Assembly (NCBI GenBank): GCA_002448235.1
Contig: DIXF01000010.1
Location: 1 to 64,000 of the forward strand
Direction of reading: 5' to 3'
From: Syntrophaceae bacterium UBA6087
GTDB taxonomy: Bacteria > Desulfobacterota > Desulfomonilia > UBA1062
DNA: 64,000 bases
The position numbers and the translations under genes were made by a program. This document shows, piece by piece, positions 1 through 8,772 of the stretch (position 1 is its first letter; the number at the start of each line of letters is the position of its first letter). A model generated the notes under the pieces. The model was not told the DNA's origin, searched no databases, and saw only the letters and a list, made by a program, of their open reading frames with translations.

Positions 1-21
1 CCCCCTATTTGATGACAGGCC

Positions 22-816
22 CTAGGGCGTAAGGATTATCTCCACCCGTCTGTTCATGGCCTTGCCTTCGTTCGTGGCGTTGTCCGCAATGGGTTTGACG
101 CCTGCGTAGGATACGGCGCAGAGAAGCTCCTTCTTGACCTTGCTCTCTTCGAAGACCGTAAGAATTGCCAGGGCTCGTGCGTGGGCCAGATGCCAGTTCG
201 TGGGGTATGTGCTCTTCGAATCGGCTGCAACCGTGCTGTCCGTATGACCTGCGATCTCTATGGCCGTGGGGGAAAGCTGCTTGACCCCCAGCGCGATCTT
301 TTTGATGAGCTTCGTACCCTTCGGCGTCAGCCACGCGCTCCCCGAAGTGGGAAAGAGCGTGCCCTGGGGGATGACTATTTTGATCTTGCCCTGGGTCCGG
401 ATGATATAAATCTCATCGCTCAGCCTTTCTTTATCGAGGAAAGAGGTGATATATTCGTAATCCTTGTTCAGGTACACAACGGCGTTTTTCTTCTCCTGGC
501 TCGCGTTGCTGGTCTGGGAGATTTTATTGATCAGGGTCTTTTTTTCCTCAAGGCACTGGATATTCTTGTCAAGGAGCTCCTGCCGTTCGGCCATGGCTTC
601 GGCAAGCATCTGTGCGGTCTTGTCGAGCTTTTCCTGCATCTGGGCGATATTCTTCGAGATGTTCTGGTTATCTTCTTTTACCGTCCGCAGTTCCTCGGTA
701 CAGACATTCAGGTCGTTCAAGACCCCCTGATACTCCTCCTGGCTGTACTTGTGAGCACAGCCGAAGACAAGGGGTATGAGCAGGACCGGTAGCATGCGCA
801 GGTAGTTAGGGTTCAT
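22..816 (-). CDS. OmpA-family peptidoglycan-binding lipoprotein
   Basis: 264 aa. The N-terminus is a lipoprotein signal: a hydrophobic stretch ending in a VFGC lipobox with Cys at about residue 20, so the mature protein should be lipidated and envelope-anchored. Residues of about 25-110 are heptad-like and rich in E, K, Q and L, consistent with a coiled coil. Residues of about 145-264 are an OmpA C-terminal domain, including IEIAGHTDS, NWHLAHARA and a final NRRVEIILTP, which is expected to bind peptidoglycan. The NWHLAHARA form resembles MotB-type stator proteins, but there is no transmembrane stator segment and no motA neighbour, so a structural or tethering role fits better than a motor role. 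It is divergent from lptF; the 125-bp gap holds the lptF promoter. Confidence 0.85.
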   Translation of the reverse strand: MNPNYLRMLPVLLIPLVFGCAHKYSQEEYQGVLNDLNVCTEELRTVKEDNQNISKNIAQMQEKLDKTAQMLAEAMAERQELLDKNIQCLEEKKTLINKISQTSNASQEKKNAVVYLNKDYEYITSFLDKERLSDEIYIIRTQGKIKIVIPQGTLFPTSGSAWLTPKGTKLIKKIALGVKQLSPTAIEIAGHTDSTVAADSKSTYPTNWHLAHARALAILTVFEESKVKKELLCAVSYAGVKPIADNATNEGKAMNRRVEIILTP

Positions 817-903
817 CGAAACAAAAGATACTAGGTTCTCCCGGCACTGTCAATCCTCTGGTACGTTTTTAGTCTCCCGGAGCGGGAAGGAACGCCAAAG
901 GAG

Positions 904-932
904 TGGACAACACAGGATACTGTGATTATAAT
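904..932 (+). promoter_or_regulatory. sigma70 promoter for lptF, predicting a leaderless mRNA
   Basis: The -35 TGGACA (904-909), a 17-bp spacer and a perfect -10 TATAAT (927-932) lie directly before the lptF ATG at 941. Only eight bases separate the -10 box from the ATG, so transcription should start at or within a few bases of the start codon. There is no Shine-Dalgarno sequence in the gap. Confidence 0.7.
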
Positions 933-940
933 TCCCGGTC

Positions 941-1999
941 ATGATCATTCAGAGGTATATCCTGAATCATCTGGCCAGGCTATTTCTCGGTGCGTTGCTG
1001 GTACTCTACGGGGTAATGTTCATCGTCGAGTGGATACGCATAGGCCAGGTGATATCCATTGACGATTTCGATGTCCTGCTCCTCGCGCTGGTTCCGATGG
1101 CGGTGTTTGTCCTGCCCATGGCGCTTGTTTTCAGCGTGCTCATGGCCCTGGAGCGGCTCTCGATCGAATCTGAGATCATCGCCATGCAGGCCTGCGGCAT
1201 ACCGCGCCGCACCCTGTATACCCCCATCCTGGCCATAGCGTTTTTGTGCTTTGCCGCGCACTTGAGCATTTCCACATACTTGGGACCGCTTTCCATGCAG
1301 CGGATACAGGAGAGACTCATCCAGAAAGCCCCGCAGAAGGTCTATGCCTTTCTCCAGGAAGGCGAGTTCATCGATACGTTCAAGGATATCACCCTCTACA
1401 TCGAGTCCGTGAACCAGAAAGAGCGGAGCCTCGGCAATGTATTCATCGAGACAAAGGGAAAAGACCACTCCGTTATCGCGGCGGAAAGAGGGACCCTGGA
1501 GGCCAGACCGTCGGGCATTCTCATGAGGCTTACCCGGGGCAGCGTCTTCATGGAATCCAAACAGGCCTTGCGATATATCACCTTCGATGAGTACGATTTT
1601 CTCCTGGAAGCCGATTTCAGCAGGAAAATGAAATTGCGTTCCGCGGACGCGCTCACCCAGCCGCAGCTTAAACAGGAGATCGCCAAGGAAAACAGAAAGC
1701 CCAAGCTCGTCAAAGAGTACTACAACCGGTTCGCCTTCCCCTTCCTCAACATCATTCTCGCCCTGGTGGGGCTGCAGTTCGGGATCCAGAAGCCGAGGGC
1801 TCCGCGCCATACGGGGATCGTTGTCGGGTTCGGGACAATCCTTTGCTATTATATGTTCTACCTCATGGCCGACCGCCTCGTAAAAGCGGGCACGCTCAAT
1901 CCCATGCTCGGCGCATGGCTGCCCGACTTCGTTTTCTGCCTTCTCCTCTTCGGCGTGTGGGCGATGAGGCGGAGCCGCTTACAGAAAGGAGAAGTCTGA
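941..1999 (+). CDS. lptF: LPS export ABC transporter permease LptF
   Basis: 352 aa, YjgP/YjgQ family. LptF pairs with LptG in the inner membrane and, with the ATPase LptB, extracts lipopolysaccharide and passes it to the periplasmic LptC/LptA bridge. The architecture is typical: three N-terminal membrane helices (about residues 10-120, with IIAMQACGIPRRTL between helices), a periplasmic beta-jellyroll (about 130-255) and three C-terminal helices (about 265-345). The ATG at 941 has no ribosome-binding site but lies just after a strong -10 box. The next gene, lptG, follows without a gap, so the two are co-transcribed. LptF and LptG are alike; the call of F for the first gene rests on order. Confidence 0.93.
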   Translation: MIIQRYILNHLARLFLGALLVLYGVMFIVEWIRIGQVISIDDFDVLLLALVPMAVFVLPMALVFSVLMALERLSIESEIIAMQACGIPRRTLYTPILAIAFLCFAAHLSISTYLGPLSMQRIQERLIQKAPQKVYAFLQEGEFIDTFKDITLYIESVNQKERSLGNVFIETKGKDHSVIAAERGTLEARPSGILMRLTRGSVFMESKQALRYITFDEYDFLLEADFSRKMKLRSADALTQPQLKQEIAKENRKPKLVKEYYNRFAFPFLNIILALVGLQFGIQKPRAPRHTGIVVGFGTILCYYMFYLMADRLVKAGTLNPMLGAWLPDFVFCLLLFGVWAMRRSRLQKGEV

Positions 2000-3084
2000 T
2001 CGCAAACATACTCCGCACCTATATCCTGAAAAAGGCGCTTCTGTCGTCCCTTACGGCGCTTACGGGCCTCGTCCTTCTCATGGTGATCTCCAAGCTGTTC
2101 GGGGATATCACCATGTTTGCGGAATACGACACCGGGCTCTCGACCATCGCTCAATACCTGGCATTGTCCATTCCCAAGATGATACACCTCGTGCTGCCGT
2201 TTTCGGTCTGCCTGGGGATCCTCGCCGCTCAGGCCGCTCTCGCGAGGAACAGCGAGATTATCGCCATGCAGGCGTGCTCGGTGCCTGCATGGAAGATCTA
2301 TGCCCCCTATCTCATCGTAGGAATCCTTGCCACATTCCTGATGGCGGGCACGAGCTTTTACCTCTACCCCATGAGCCAGCGGGCAGCCGACAGGATCGAG
2401 AACCTCTCCATCGAGAAAAGCGACGTATCCGGATCGTTCACCATATCCGGCGGGCGTTTCAAAGTAGGCCAGGATATATACGGCGTGGACAACCTCGACG
2501 TCACCAGGGGCACCATGGAGAACATCACCTGCTACCGGTTCTCTTCGGGCAGGCTCCAGGAGGTCGTCCGTGCGAAAAGCGCCCATTGGGACGGAGAAAA
2601 ATGGGCCGCTTCCGGAATGAAGATCATCGAGCTCGGCGGCCACGGTATTTCCGAGCCGCGCCCCTCTTCGGTCCTGCCGCTTGCAAAAGAGCCTGAAGAT
2701 CTTGTCATGGCGCAGACGAACACAGAGGTGCTCTCGCTGCCCGAGCTCCGTGAGTATATTGGGCAGCTTCAGGAAGGCGGAACGGCGTCTCCCACCACAG
2801 AAACCCTCTATCACAGCAGGATAAGCTTTTCCATCGCACCGTTTGTTATAAGCCTGCTCGTGATCCCGTTCGGCATGAGTTTTCCCCGGGCAGGAGGCAT
2901 AGCGCGGGGGATCTCCATCGGGTTGATTCTCGGCCTGTCCTACTGGTTTCTCCATTCCGGCATGACCGAGCTCGGGGCATCCGGATACCTACGTCCCCTG
3001 ATTGCCTCGTGGGGGGCGAATCTTGCGGCGCTGATACTCGCGTTTATCATTCTGGTCAGAAAAAGGGGTGCAATGTATGGCTGA
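1996..3084 (+). CDS. lptG: LPS export ABC transporter permease LptG (non-canonical start)
   Basis: About 362 aa, the second YjgP/YjgQ permease. It has the same plan as lptF: N-terminal helices, IIAMQACSVPAWKIYAPY, a periplasmic domain (about residues 120-260) and C-terminal helices. Homology begins at about ANILRTYILKK, right after the lptF stop. No ATG, GTG or TTG occurs in frame there. A good ribosome-binding site (AAAGGAG, 1985-1991) points to CTG at 1996 or ATC at 1999, the latter overlapping the lptF TGA. The nearest canonical in-frame starts are GTG 1957 and ATG 1912, both inside lptF, without a ribosome-binding site, and they would add a non-hydrophobic tail read in lptF's other frame. 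I chose 1996. The 3' end overlaps the next gene by 8 bp. Confidence 0.9.
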   Translation: MIANILRTYILKKALLSSLTALTGLVLLMVISKLFGDITMFAEYDTGLSTIAQYLALSIPKMIHLVLPFSVCLGILAAQAALARNSEIIAMQACSVPAWKIYAPYLIVGILATFLMAGTSFYLYPMSQRAADRIENLSIEKSDVSGSFTISGGRFKVGQDIYGVDNLDVTRGTMENITCYRFSSGRLQEVVRAKSAHWDGEKWAASGMKIIELGGHGISEPRPSSVLPLAKEPEDLVMAQTNTEVLSLPELREYIGQLQEGGTASPTTETLYHSRISFSIAPFVISLLVIPFGMSFPRAGGIARGISIGLILGLSYWFLHSGMTELGASGYLRPLIASWGANLAALILAFIILVRKRGAMYG

Positions 3085-4417
3085 CGTTGTAATCATAGGA
3101 GCCGGCCCGGCGGGAATATTTGCCGCGCTTGAACTCACAAGGCACGCACGCGGTCTCGATATCGTCATCATCGAGCAGGGCAAGGACATTACCGAGAGGA
3201 GCAGGGCCGGAAAGGATATGCTCATCGGCTGGGGCGGAGCAGGGGCCTACAGCGACGGCAAGCTCACCATCTCCACGGATGTCGGAGGGCAGCTGTCTTC
3301 CCTCCTCAATGAAGACGAGCTCATCGCGCTCCTCGAGGAGGTAGACCGGATTTACGCAGGCTATAATTCCACCGGGGGCGTATACTCCGTCGGAGGGGAC
3401 GATGCCGATGTGATCTCGGCCCAGGCACGGCTTGCCGGGCTCGTCTATATCCCGACCAAGGTCCGCCATATCGGGACGGAAAACTGCTATACGATCCTCA
3501 AGGATATGCGGGACGAACTGAGCAGCCACGTCACGATGGTATTCAATACAAAGGCATCGTCCATCATGGAGCAGGATGGCCGTGTTACGGGCGTTGAGCT
3601 CGAAGACGGGTCCATAGTCACCACCCGCTTCGTCATTGCCGCGCCGGGAAGGATCGGATCTTCCTGGATGTCGGACCAGGCAAAAAAGCTCGGCCTGGTA
3701 ACGAGGCCCAATCCGGTCGATCTCGGCGTGCGGGTGGAGCTCCCTGCCGTAGTGCTGGAGAACCTGACCCGGAAGGCCTATGAGACAAAGTTCATCTATT
3801 ACTCGAAAACCTTCGACGACAAGGTCCGGACATTCTGCATGAATCCCTACGGGGAGGTCGTGCGGGAGACCCTCGGAGACATCCTCACCGTAAACGGGCA
3901 TTCGTGGGCGAGAAAGCGGACGGACAACACCAACTTTGCCATTCTGGTGAGCGCTGATTTCACCGAGCCTTTCGACGACCCCATCGGATACGGCGAATCC
4001 GTTGCCAAGCTTGCGAACATGCTGGGCAAGGGGGTCATTGTCCAGCGCCTGGGAGACCTCCAGTCAGGCAGGAGGACGAACCCGGCCAGGCTTCTCAAGT
4101 GTGCGACGCTGCCGACCCTGAAGCAGGCCACCCCCGGCGACTTGAGCTACTGCCTGCCCTACAGGATCCTCTCGGACATCATGGAGATGCTCTCGGCCCT
4201 CGACAAGATCGCGCCGGGAGTGAACTCCGCCCACACGCTCCTCTACGGCATCGAGGTGAAGTTCTATTCCAACCGCATCGACCTCGACAACGGGCTGAAA
4301 ACCAGGATCGAAGGACTCTATGTCATCGGCGACGGCGCAGGCATTACCCGCGGCCTCATGCAGGCAAGCTGCTCGGGGATCGTTGCTGCAAGATCGATAG
4401 TAAAGGTCATGTCTTAG
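3077..4417 (+). CDS. FAD-dependent dehydrogenase (COG2509-like)
   Basis: 446 aa from the ATG at 3077, which has AAAAGGGG eight bases upstream and overlaps the lptG stop; an in-frame GTG at 3068 is less likely. The N-terminus is a Rossmann FAD-binding motif (VVIIGAGPAGIFAALEL) followed by the acidic ribose-binding residue at IIEQG. A second FAD-contacting segment is near the C-terminus (GLYVIGDGAGITRGLMQAS). The family is a broad group of uncharacterised NAD(P)/FAD oxidoreductases related to GidA/HI0933-like flavoproteins; the substrate is unknown. It is probably translationally coupled to lptFG, but nothing in the sequence ties it to LPS export. Confidence 0.8.
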   Translation: MADVVIIGAGPAGIFAALELTRHARGLDIVIIEQGKDITERSRAGKDMLIGWGGAGAYSDGKLTISTDVGGQLSSLLNEDELIALLEEVDRIYAGYNSTGGVYSVGGDDADVISAQARLAGLVYIPTKVRHIGTENCYTILKDMRDELSSHVTMVFNTKASSIMEQDGRVTGVELEDGSIVTTRFVIAAPGRIGSSWMSDQAKKLGLVTRPNPVDLGVRVELPAVVLENLTRKAYETKFIYYSKTFDDKVRTFCMNPYGEVVRETLGDILTVNGHSWARKRTDNTNFAILVSADFTEPFDDPIGYGESVAKLANMLGKGVIVQRLGDLQSGRRTNPARLLKCATLPTLKQATPGDLSYCLPYRILSDIMEMLSALDKIAPGVNSAHTLLYGIEVKFYSNRIDLDNGLKTRIEGLYVIGDGAGITRGLMQASCSGIVAARSIVKVMS

Positions 4418-4531
4418 GCGCGAGTTAACGATGATACGGCCATGGCCCATCCATGTAAAAGGGGTGGGCGTAGAGAACGCGAAGAGATCCCGGGAAAATC
4501 CATTGGATTAATACGCTTTCCCAGCGATTTT

Positions 4532-4560
4532 TTGCTTGAATGTAATTCTTTATTTATACT
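4532..4560 (+). promoter_or_regulatory. sigma70 promoter for ppdK
   Basis: TTGCTT (4532-4537), a 17-bp spacer and TATACT (4555-4560) lie 49 bp upstream of the ppdK ATG, in an AT-rich stretch of an otherwise GC-rich region. Confidence 0.7.
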
Positions 4561-4608
4561 ATCTTCTATCTGTTTTCTAACACCTAAAGCGAAAAGAGGG
4601 AGAGTGCT

Positions 4609-7275
4609 ATGGCGAAGAAATACGTATATCTCTTTGGAGGCAGGGGAACCAAGGCCGAGGGCGGTGCTGATATGAAGAACATCCTCGGCGGCAAAGGTGC
4701 CAACCTGGCCGAAATGACCAACCTGGGAATTCCGGTTCCGCCCGGTTTTTCCATCTCAACGGAAATGTGCACGGTCTATTATGAATCGAAGGGGCTGCCC
4801 AAAGAGCTCAAGACCCAGGTAAAGGATGCCATCAAGAAGGTCGAGCGCATCATGGGCCTTGGATATGGAGATACGGAAGGGCCTCTCCTGTTTTCCGTAC
4901 GCTCAGGCGCACGGGCGTCCATGCCCGGCATGATGGATACGGTCCTCAATCTGGGTCTCAATGACGAGACCGTTCACGGGCTCATCAAGATGAGCGGGAA
5001 CGAGCGGTTCGCGTGGGACTGCTACCGCCGCTTCGTCCAGATGTACTCGGACGTCGTCATGGGCGCCGATTCCCATGTTCTGGAAGAAGAGCTCGAGAAG
5101 ATGAAAAACAAGAAGAAGGTCAAGCTCGACACCGACCTCTCCGCCGCAGACCTGAAAAAGCTCGTGGGAGCAATGAAGGAAAAGGTGAAGAAAATGACCG
5201 GCCGCGACCTGCCGTCAGACCCCATGGATCAGCTCTGGGGAGGTATCGAGGCAGTGTTCAAGTCCTGGGATACCCCGCGGGCCATCACCTACCGCAAGCT
5301 CAACAACATCCCGGACGAATGGGGAACCGCTGTCAACGTCCAGGCCATGGTGTTCGGAAACATGGGCGACAATTCCGCCACAGGAGTCGCGTTCACCCGG
5401 GACCCATCCACCGGCGCGAGGATCTTTTTCGGCGAATATCTCCAGAACGCACAGGGCGAGGACGTGGTCGCTGGCATCCGGACCCCGATGCCCATCAACA
5501 AAAAAGGCAAACGCGACAAGTCCCATGTCTCGCTGGAAGAGACAATGCACGACCAGTACAATCAGCTCGTCGAGATCTATGAGACCCTGGAGAAGCACTA
5601 CAAGGACATGCAGGATATCGAGTTCACCATCCAGGAAGGCAACCTCTGGATGCTCCAGACCAGAAACGGAAAGCGCACCGCTGCGGCATCCGTCCAGATA
5701 GCCGTGGACATGGTAAAGGAAAAGCTCATCACCAAGGAAGAAGCTGTCCGCAGGGTGAGCCCCGAGCAGATCGATCAGCTCCTCCATCCCCAGATCGACC
5801 CCAAGGCGAAAAAGAAGGTTCTCGGCAAGGGCCTTCCGGCTTCACCGGGCGCCGCAGTGGGCAAGGTGGTCTTCTCGGCCGAGGATGCGGAAGTTGAAGC
5901 GGGAAAAGGCCAGAAGGTCATCCTGGTCAGGCTCGAAACCTCTCCTGAAGACATCCACGGCATGAATGTCGCCCAGGGTGTCTTGACGGCGAGGGGCGGC
6001 ATGACCTCCCACGCCGCGGTGGTTGCGCGGGGCATGGGCAAGTGCTGCGTCTCCGGATGCCAGGACCTGGTCATCGACTATAAAAAGCAGCTCTGCACGA
6101 TCGGGGGCGAAAAGATCAAGAAGGGCGACTACCTCTCTCTGGACGGCAGCACCGGCGAGATCATGCTCGGCCAGGTGCCCACCATGAACCCGACGTTGTC
6201 CGGCGCATTCGGCACCGTCATGCAGTGGGCCGACAGTTTCAGAAAGCTCGGCATACGGACCAATGCCGACACGCCGAAAGATTCCCAGGTCGCCCGCGAC
6301 TTCGGGGCTGAGGGGATCGGGCTGTGCCGCACCGAGCACATGTTCTTCGAGGCGGACAGGATCCTGGCCGTACGCGAGATGATCCTCTCCGACGACGAAA
6401 AGGGCAGGCGCAAGGCGCTCAAGAAGATCGAGCCCATGCAGAAGGGCGACTTCAAGGCCATCTTCAAGGTCATGAGCGGCCTGCCGGTCACTATCCGTTT
6501 ACTCGACCCGCCGCTGCACGAGTTCCTCCCGAATACGGATGCAGAGATCAAAGAGGTTGCAAAGGCGCTGAAGAAGACCGTCGAAGAGGTGAAGACGAAG
6601 CGCGAATCGCTCCACGAGGCCAACCCCATGCTCGGCCACCGCGGCTGCAGGCTGGGCGTGACGTATCCCGAGATCTACGAGATGCAGGTACGGGCCATCA
6701 TGGAGGCCGCATGCGAGTGCAAGAAGGCCAAGATCGACGTGAAGCCCGAGATCATGATACCGCTCGTGGCCCATGTCAAAGAACTCGAAATGATGAAGAA
6801 GATGACCGTGGACATAGCCGAGGAAGTTCTGAAAGCGTACAAGGTCAAACTCGAATACAAGGTCGGAACCATGATCGAGCTGCCCAGGGCAGCCATAACC
6901 GCCGACGAGATCGCGACTCAGGCCGAGTTCTTCTCTTTCGGCACCAACGATCTTACCCAGACGACCTTCGGCCTTTCCCGTGACGACGCAGGCAAGTTCC
7001 TGCCCTTCTACGTGGACAAGAAGATCCTGCCCAAGGATCCGTTCATGGCGCTGGACCAGACAGGCGTCGGCGCGCTGATCAAGATCGCGGTCGAAAAGGG
7101 AAGGGGAACACGGAAAGACCTGAAGGTGGGTATCTGCGGAGAGCACGGCGGTGAGCCGTCTTCGATAGAGTTCTGCCACAAGACAGGGCTCAACTACGTC
7201 AGCTGCTCGCCGTACCGGGTGCCCATCGCACGGCTCGCTGCCGCACACGCAGCACTCAACGATAAAAAGAAGTGA
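4609..7275 (+). CDS. ppdK: Pyruvate, phosphate dikinase
   Basis: 888 aa, full length for PPDK. It interconverts ATP + pyruvate + phosphate with AMP + PEP + PPi; in anaerobes this serves gluconeogenesis or PPi-linked glycolysis. The N-terminal ATP-grasp domain starts at GGKGANLAEMTNLGIPVPPG and covers about residues 1-360. The swivelling phosphohistidine domain carries GGMTSHAAVVARGMGK with catalytic His at about residue 468. The C-terminal TIM barrel binds pyruvate/PEP and includes GTNDLTQTTFGLSRDD and GICGEHGG with the catalytic Cys at about 843. GGGAGAG precedes the ATG at 4609. It has its own promoter and overlaps tmk (GTGA), so the two are probably co-expressed. Confidence 0.97.
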   Translation: MAKKYVYLFGGRGTKAEGGADMKNILGGKGANLAEMTNLGIPVPPGFSISTEMCTVYYESKGLPKELKTQVKDAIKKVERIMGLGYGDTEGPLLFSVRSGARASMPGMMDTVLNLGLNDETVHGLIKMSGNERFAWDCYRRFVQMYSDVVMGADSHVLEEELEKMKNKKKVKLDTDLSAADLKKLVGAMKEKVKKMTGRDLPSDPMDQLWGGIEAVFKSWDTPRAITYRKLNNIPDEWGTAVNVQAMVFGNMGDNSATGVAFTRDPSTGARIFFGEYLQNAQGEDVVAGIRTPMPINKKGKRDKSHVSLEETMHDQYNQLVEIYETLEKHYKDMQDIEFTIQEGNLWMLQTRNGKRTAAASVQIAVDMVKEKLITKEEAVRRVSPEQIDQLLHPQIDPKAKKKVLGKGLPASPGAAVGKVVFSAEDAEVEAGKGQKVILVRLETSPEDIHGMNVAQGVLTARGGMTSHAAVVARGMGKCCVSGCQDLVIDYKKQLCTIGGEKIKKGDYLSLDGSTGEIMLGQVPTMNPTLSGAFGTVMQWADSFRKLGIRTNADTPKDSQVARDFGAEGIGLCRTEHMFFEADRILAVREMILSDDEKGRRKALKKIEPMQKGDFKAIFKVMSGLPVTIRLLDPPLHEFLPNTDAEIKEVAKALKKTVEEVKTKRESLHEANPMLGHRGCRLGVTYPEIYEMQVRAIMEAACECKKAKIDVKPEIMIPLVAHVKELEMMKKMTVDIAEEVLKAYKVKLEYKVGTMIELPRAAITADEIATQAEFFSFGTNDLTQTTFGLSRDDAGKFLPFYVDKKILPKDPFMALDQTGVGALIKIAVEKGRGTRKDLKVGICGEHGGEPSSIEFCHKTGLNYVSCSPYRVPIARLAAAHAALNDKKK

Positions 7276-7862
7276 TCATCAGTTTTGAGGGAGGAGAAGG
7301 CGTGGGGAAATCCACCCACGCCAGACTCCTCTGTGCTCATCTCGAACAACGCGGGCTGCCGTGGCTCTCTCTCAGAGAGCCCGGCGGCTCGTCTTTTTCC
7401 GAGCGGCTCCGCGCTCTCTTCCTCCAGGAAGGCCTGGACCACATGACCGAGCTGCTCCTGGTGCTTGCGTCCCGCCGGGAGAACATCACGAAGATCATCG
7501 AGCCCGCCCTTGCAGAAGGCAAGGTCGTCGTCATCGACCGGTTCATCGATTCGACTCTGGTGTATCAGGGCGTGCTCGGCAACCTCGGATTGGAGAAGAC
7601 CAGAGAGCTCATGAACCTCACCGGCACCTGGCTCGAGCCCGACCTCACCTTTATCATGGACATCGACTCCGGCCATTCCCTGGCCAGGATCGTGCCCGGA
7701 GACAAGTTCGAGAACCAGGGACCCGAATACCACCGGAAGATCAGGAGATCCTTCCTCGACCTCGCCGTTGACAAACGGCACGTGATCATCAACTCGGACA
7801 GAAAGCGCGATGAAGTGGCCCGTGACATACGTGAGAAGGTCGACGCGGTCATCACGGCCTGA
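7272..7862 (+). CDS. tmk: Thymidylate kinase
   Basis: 196 aa. It phosphorylates dTMP to dTDP in the cytoplasm. The P-loop is GGEGVGKST (residues of about 6-14), the dTMP-binding segment is VIDRFIDSTLVYQG (more usually RYxDSxxAYQG) and a LID-like segment lies around GDKFENQGPEYHRK. The start is GTG at 7272 within GTGA, overlapping the ppdK stop; the mature-family N-terminus (IISFEGGEGVGKST) leaves no room for another start. Length is slightly short of the usual 200-215 aa. The overlap implies translational coupling with ppdK, which is an unusual partner for tmk (more often holB). Confidence 0.93.
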   Translation: MIISFEGGEGVGKSTHARLLCAHLEQRGLPWLSLREPGGSSFSERLRALFLQEGLDHMTELLLVLASRRENITKIIEPALAEGKVVVIDRFIDSTLVYQGVLGNLGLEKTRELMNLTGTWLEPDLTFIMDIDSGHSLARIVPGDKFENQGPEYHRKIRRSFLDLAVDKRHVIINSDRKRDEVARDIREKVDAVITA

Positions 7863-7958
7863 TCTTGGCAATAGGGCTCTTCTCCGTTCGGCTCGCAGCC
7901 AGGCAAGCCAAAGGAACCCGATGAGAAGAAATGCCAACGAAGGCATATCAGCTCCCAT

Positions 7959-8585
7959 TTAAAACAGAAACTTCAGTCCGATCGATGCTGTTGTCCCGCC
8001 AACTTCGAAATCGTCATAATAGTATTCGTCGTGATCATGCTCGATCTGCGTGTACCTTACCTCCATATTGAGGGCCATATTGGGATTCATCTTGATGTCC
8101 GCACCAAGAAGCGTATGGAAACCGAGAGAAGTGTCGTCGGCCCCATCGTCATAATAGTATCCATCGTAGTATACGTAATCATCCTCGACATTGGTAAAAT
8201 ATACACCGAATCCTCCGCCTGCATAGAATTCCAGCTGGTTTGAAAGGGGGGCGACAAGCTTGGCAGTGACCGGTATGCCGAGTATGTTTACGTTAACATC
8301 CTCATAACCGTAGCCATCATCAAAATCGGTGGAAACATTATCCAGTCCGACCTCAAGAGCAAAGTTCCTGTTGAACTTATGACCGATGGCGCCCCCTATG
8401 GCAAACCCGTCATCAAGAAAATCGGAATCCTCGTTCGGCATAAAAACGCCCAGTTTGATGGTAACGTAGCTTTCAGCAGGACTGTCTCTTACATAAATAT
8501 CTCTTGCATGCCTTGAATTTTTTGCCATTACCGTTGTCACTGGAACCATCGTCAAAACTAACAGCAGAAAAATCAGTCTTTTCAT
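7959..8585 (-). CDS. Outer-membrane beta-barrel protein
   Basis: 208 aa. A clear signal peptide occupies residues of about 1-21 (MKRLIFLLLVLTM ... VMA). The remainder alternates polar and hydrophobic residues and ends in Phe (SIGLKFLF), the C-terminal signature of outer-membrane barrels. It fits the small 8-strand OmpA/OmpX/OmpW-like class. Loops are rich in Asp and Tyr, for example VYYDGYYYDDGADD and HDHDEYYYDD, which could bind cations, but no specific function can be assigned. It sits alone on the minus strand, converging with tmk; the 188-bp gap to the divergent hemerythrin gene should hold both promoters. Confidence 0.8.
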   Translation of the reverse strand: MKRLIFLLLVLTMVPVTTVMAKNSRHARDIYVRDSPAESYVTIKLGVFMPNEDSDFLDDGFAIGGAIGHKFNRNFALEVGLDNVSTDFDDGYGYEDVNVNILGIPVTAKLVAPLSNQLEFYAGGGFGVYFTNVEDDYVYYDGYYYDDGADDTSLGFHTLLGADIKMNPNMALNMEVRYTQIEHDHDEYYYDDFEVGGTTASIGLKFLF

Positions 8586-8772
8586 TTGTCTCTCCTCATA
8601 ACGTCGCTATTGTATGTTTTGTTATCGTGTCTCTTATGACGTGTAAAATACCCGTGTTGTCTACATAAGGAGTGTGAACCGAGATATGACGGCAAGGGAG
8701 GCTCCATGACTGCGAATAAGTATATAAAGGCTTATACGCCGTGATAAAAATAGTATCGAAGGAGGGAAGTCC

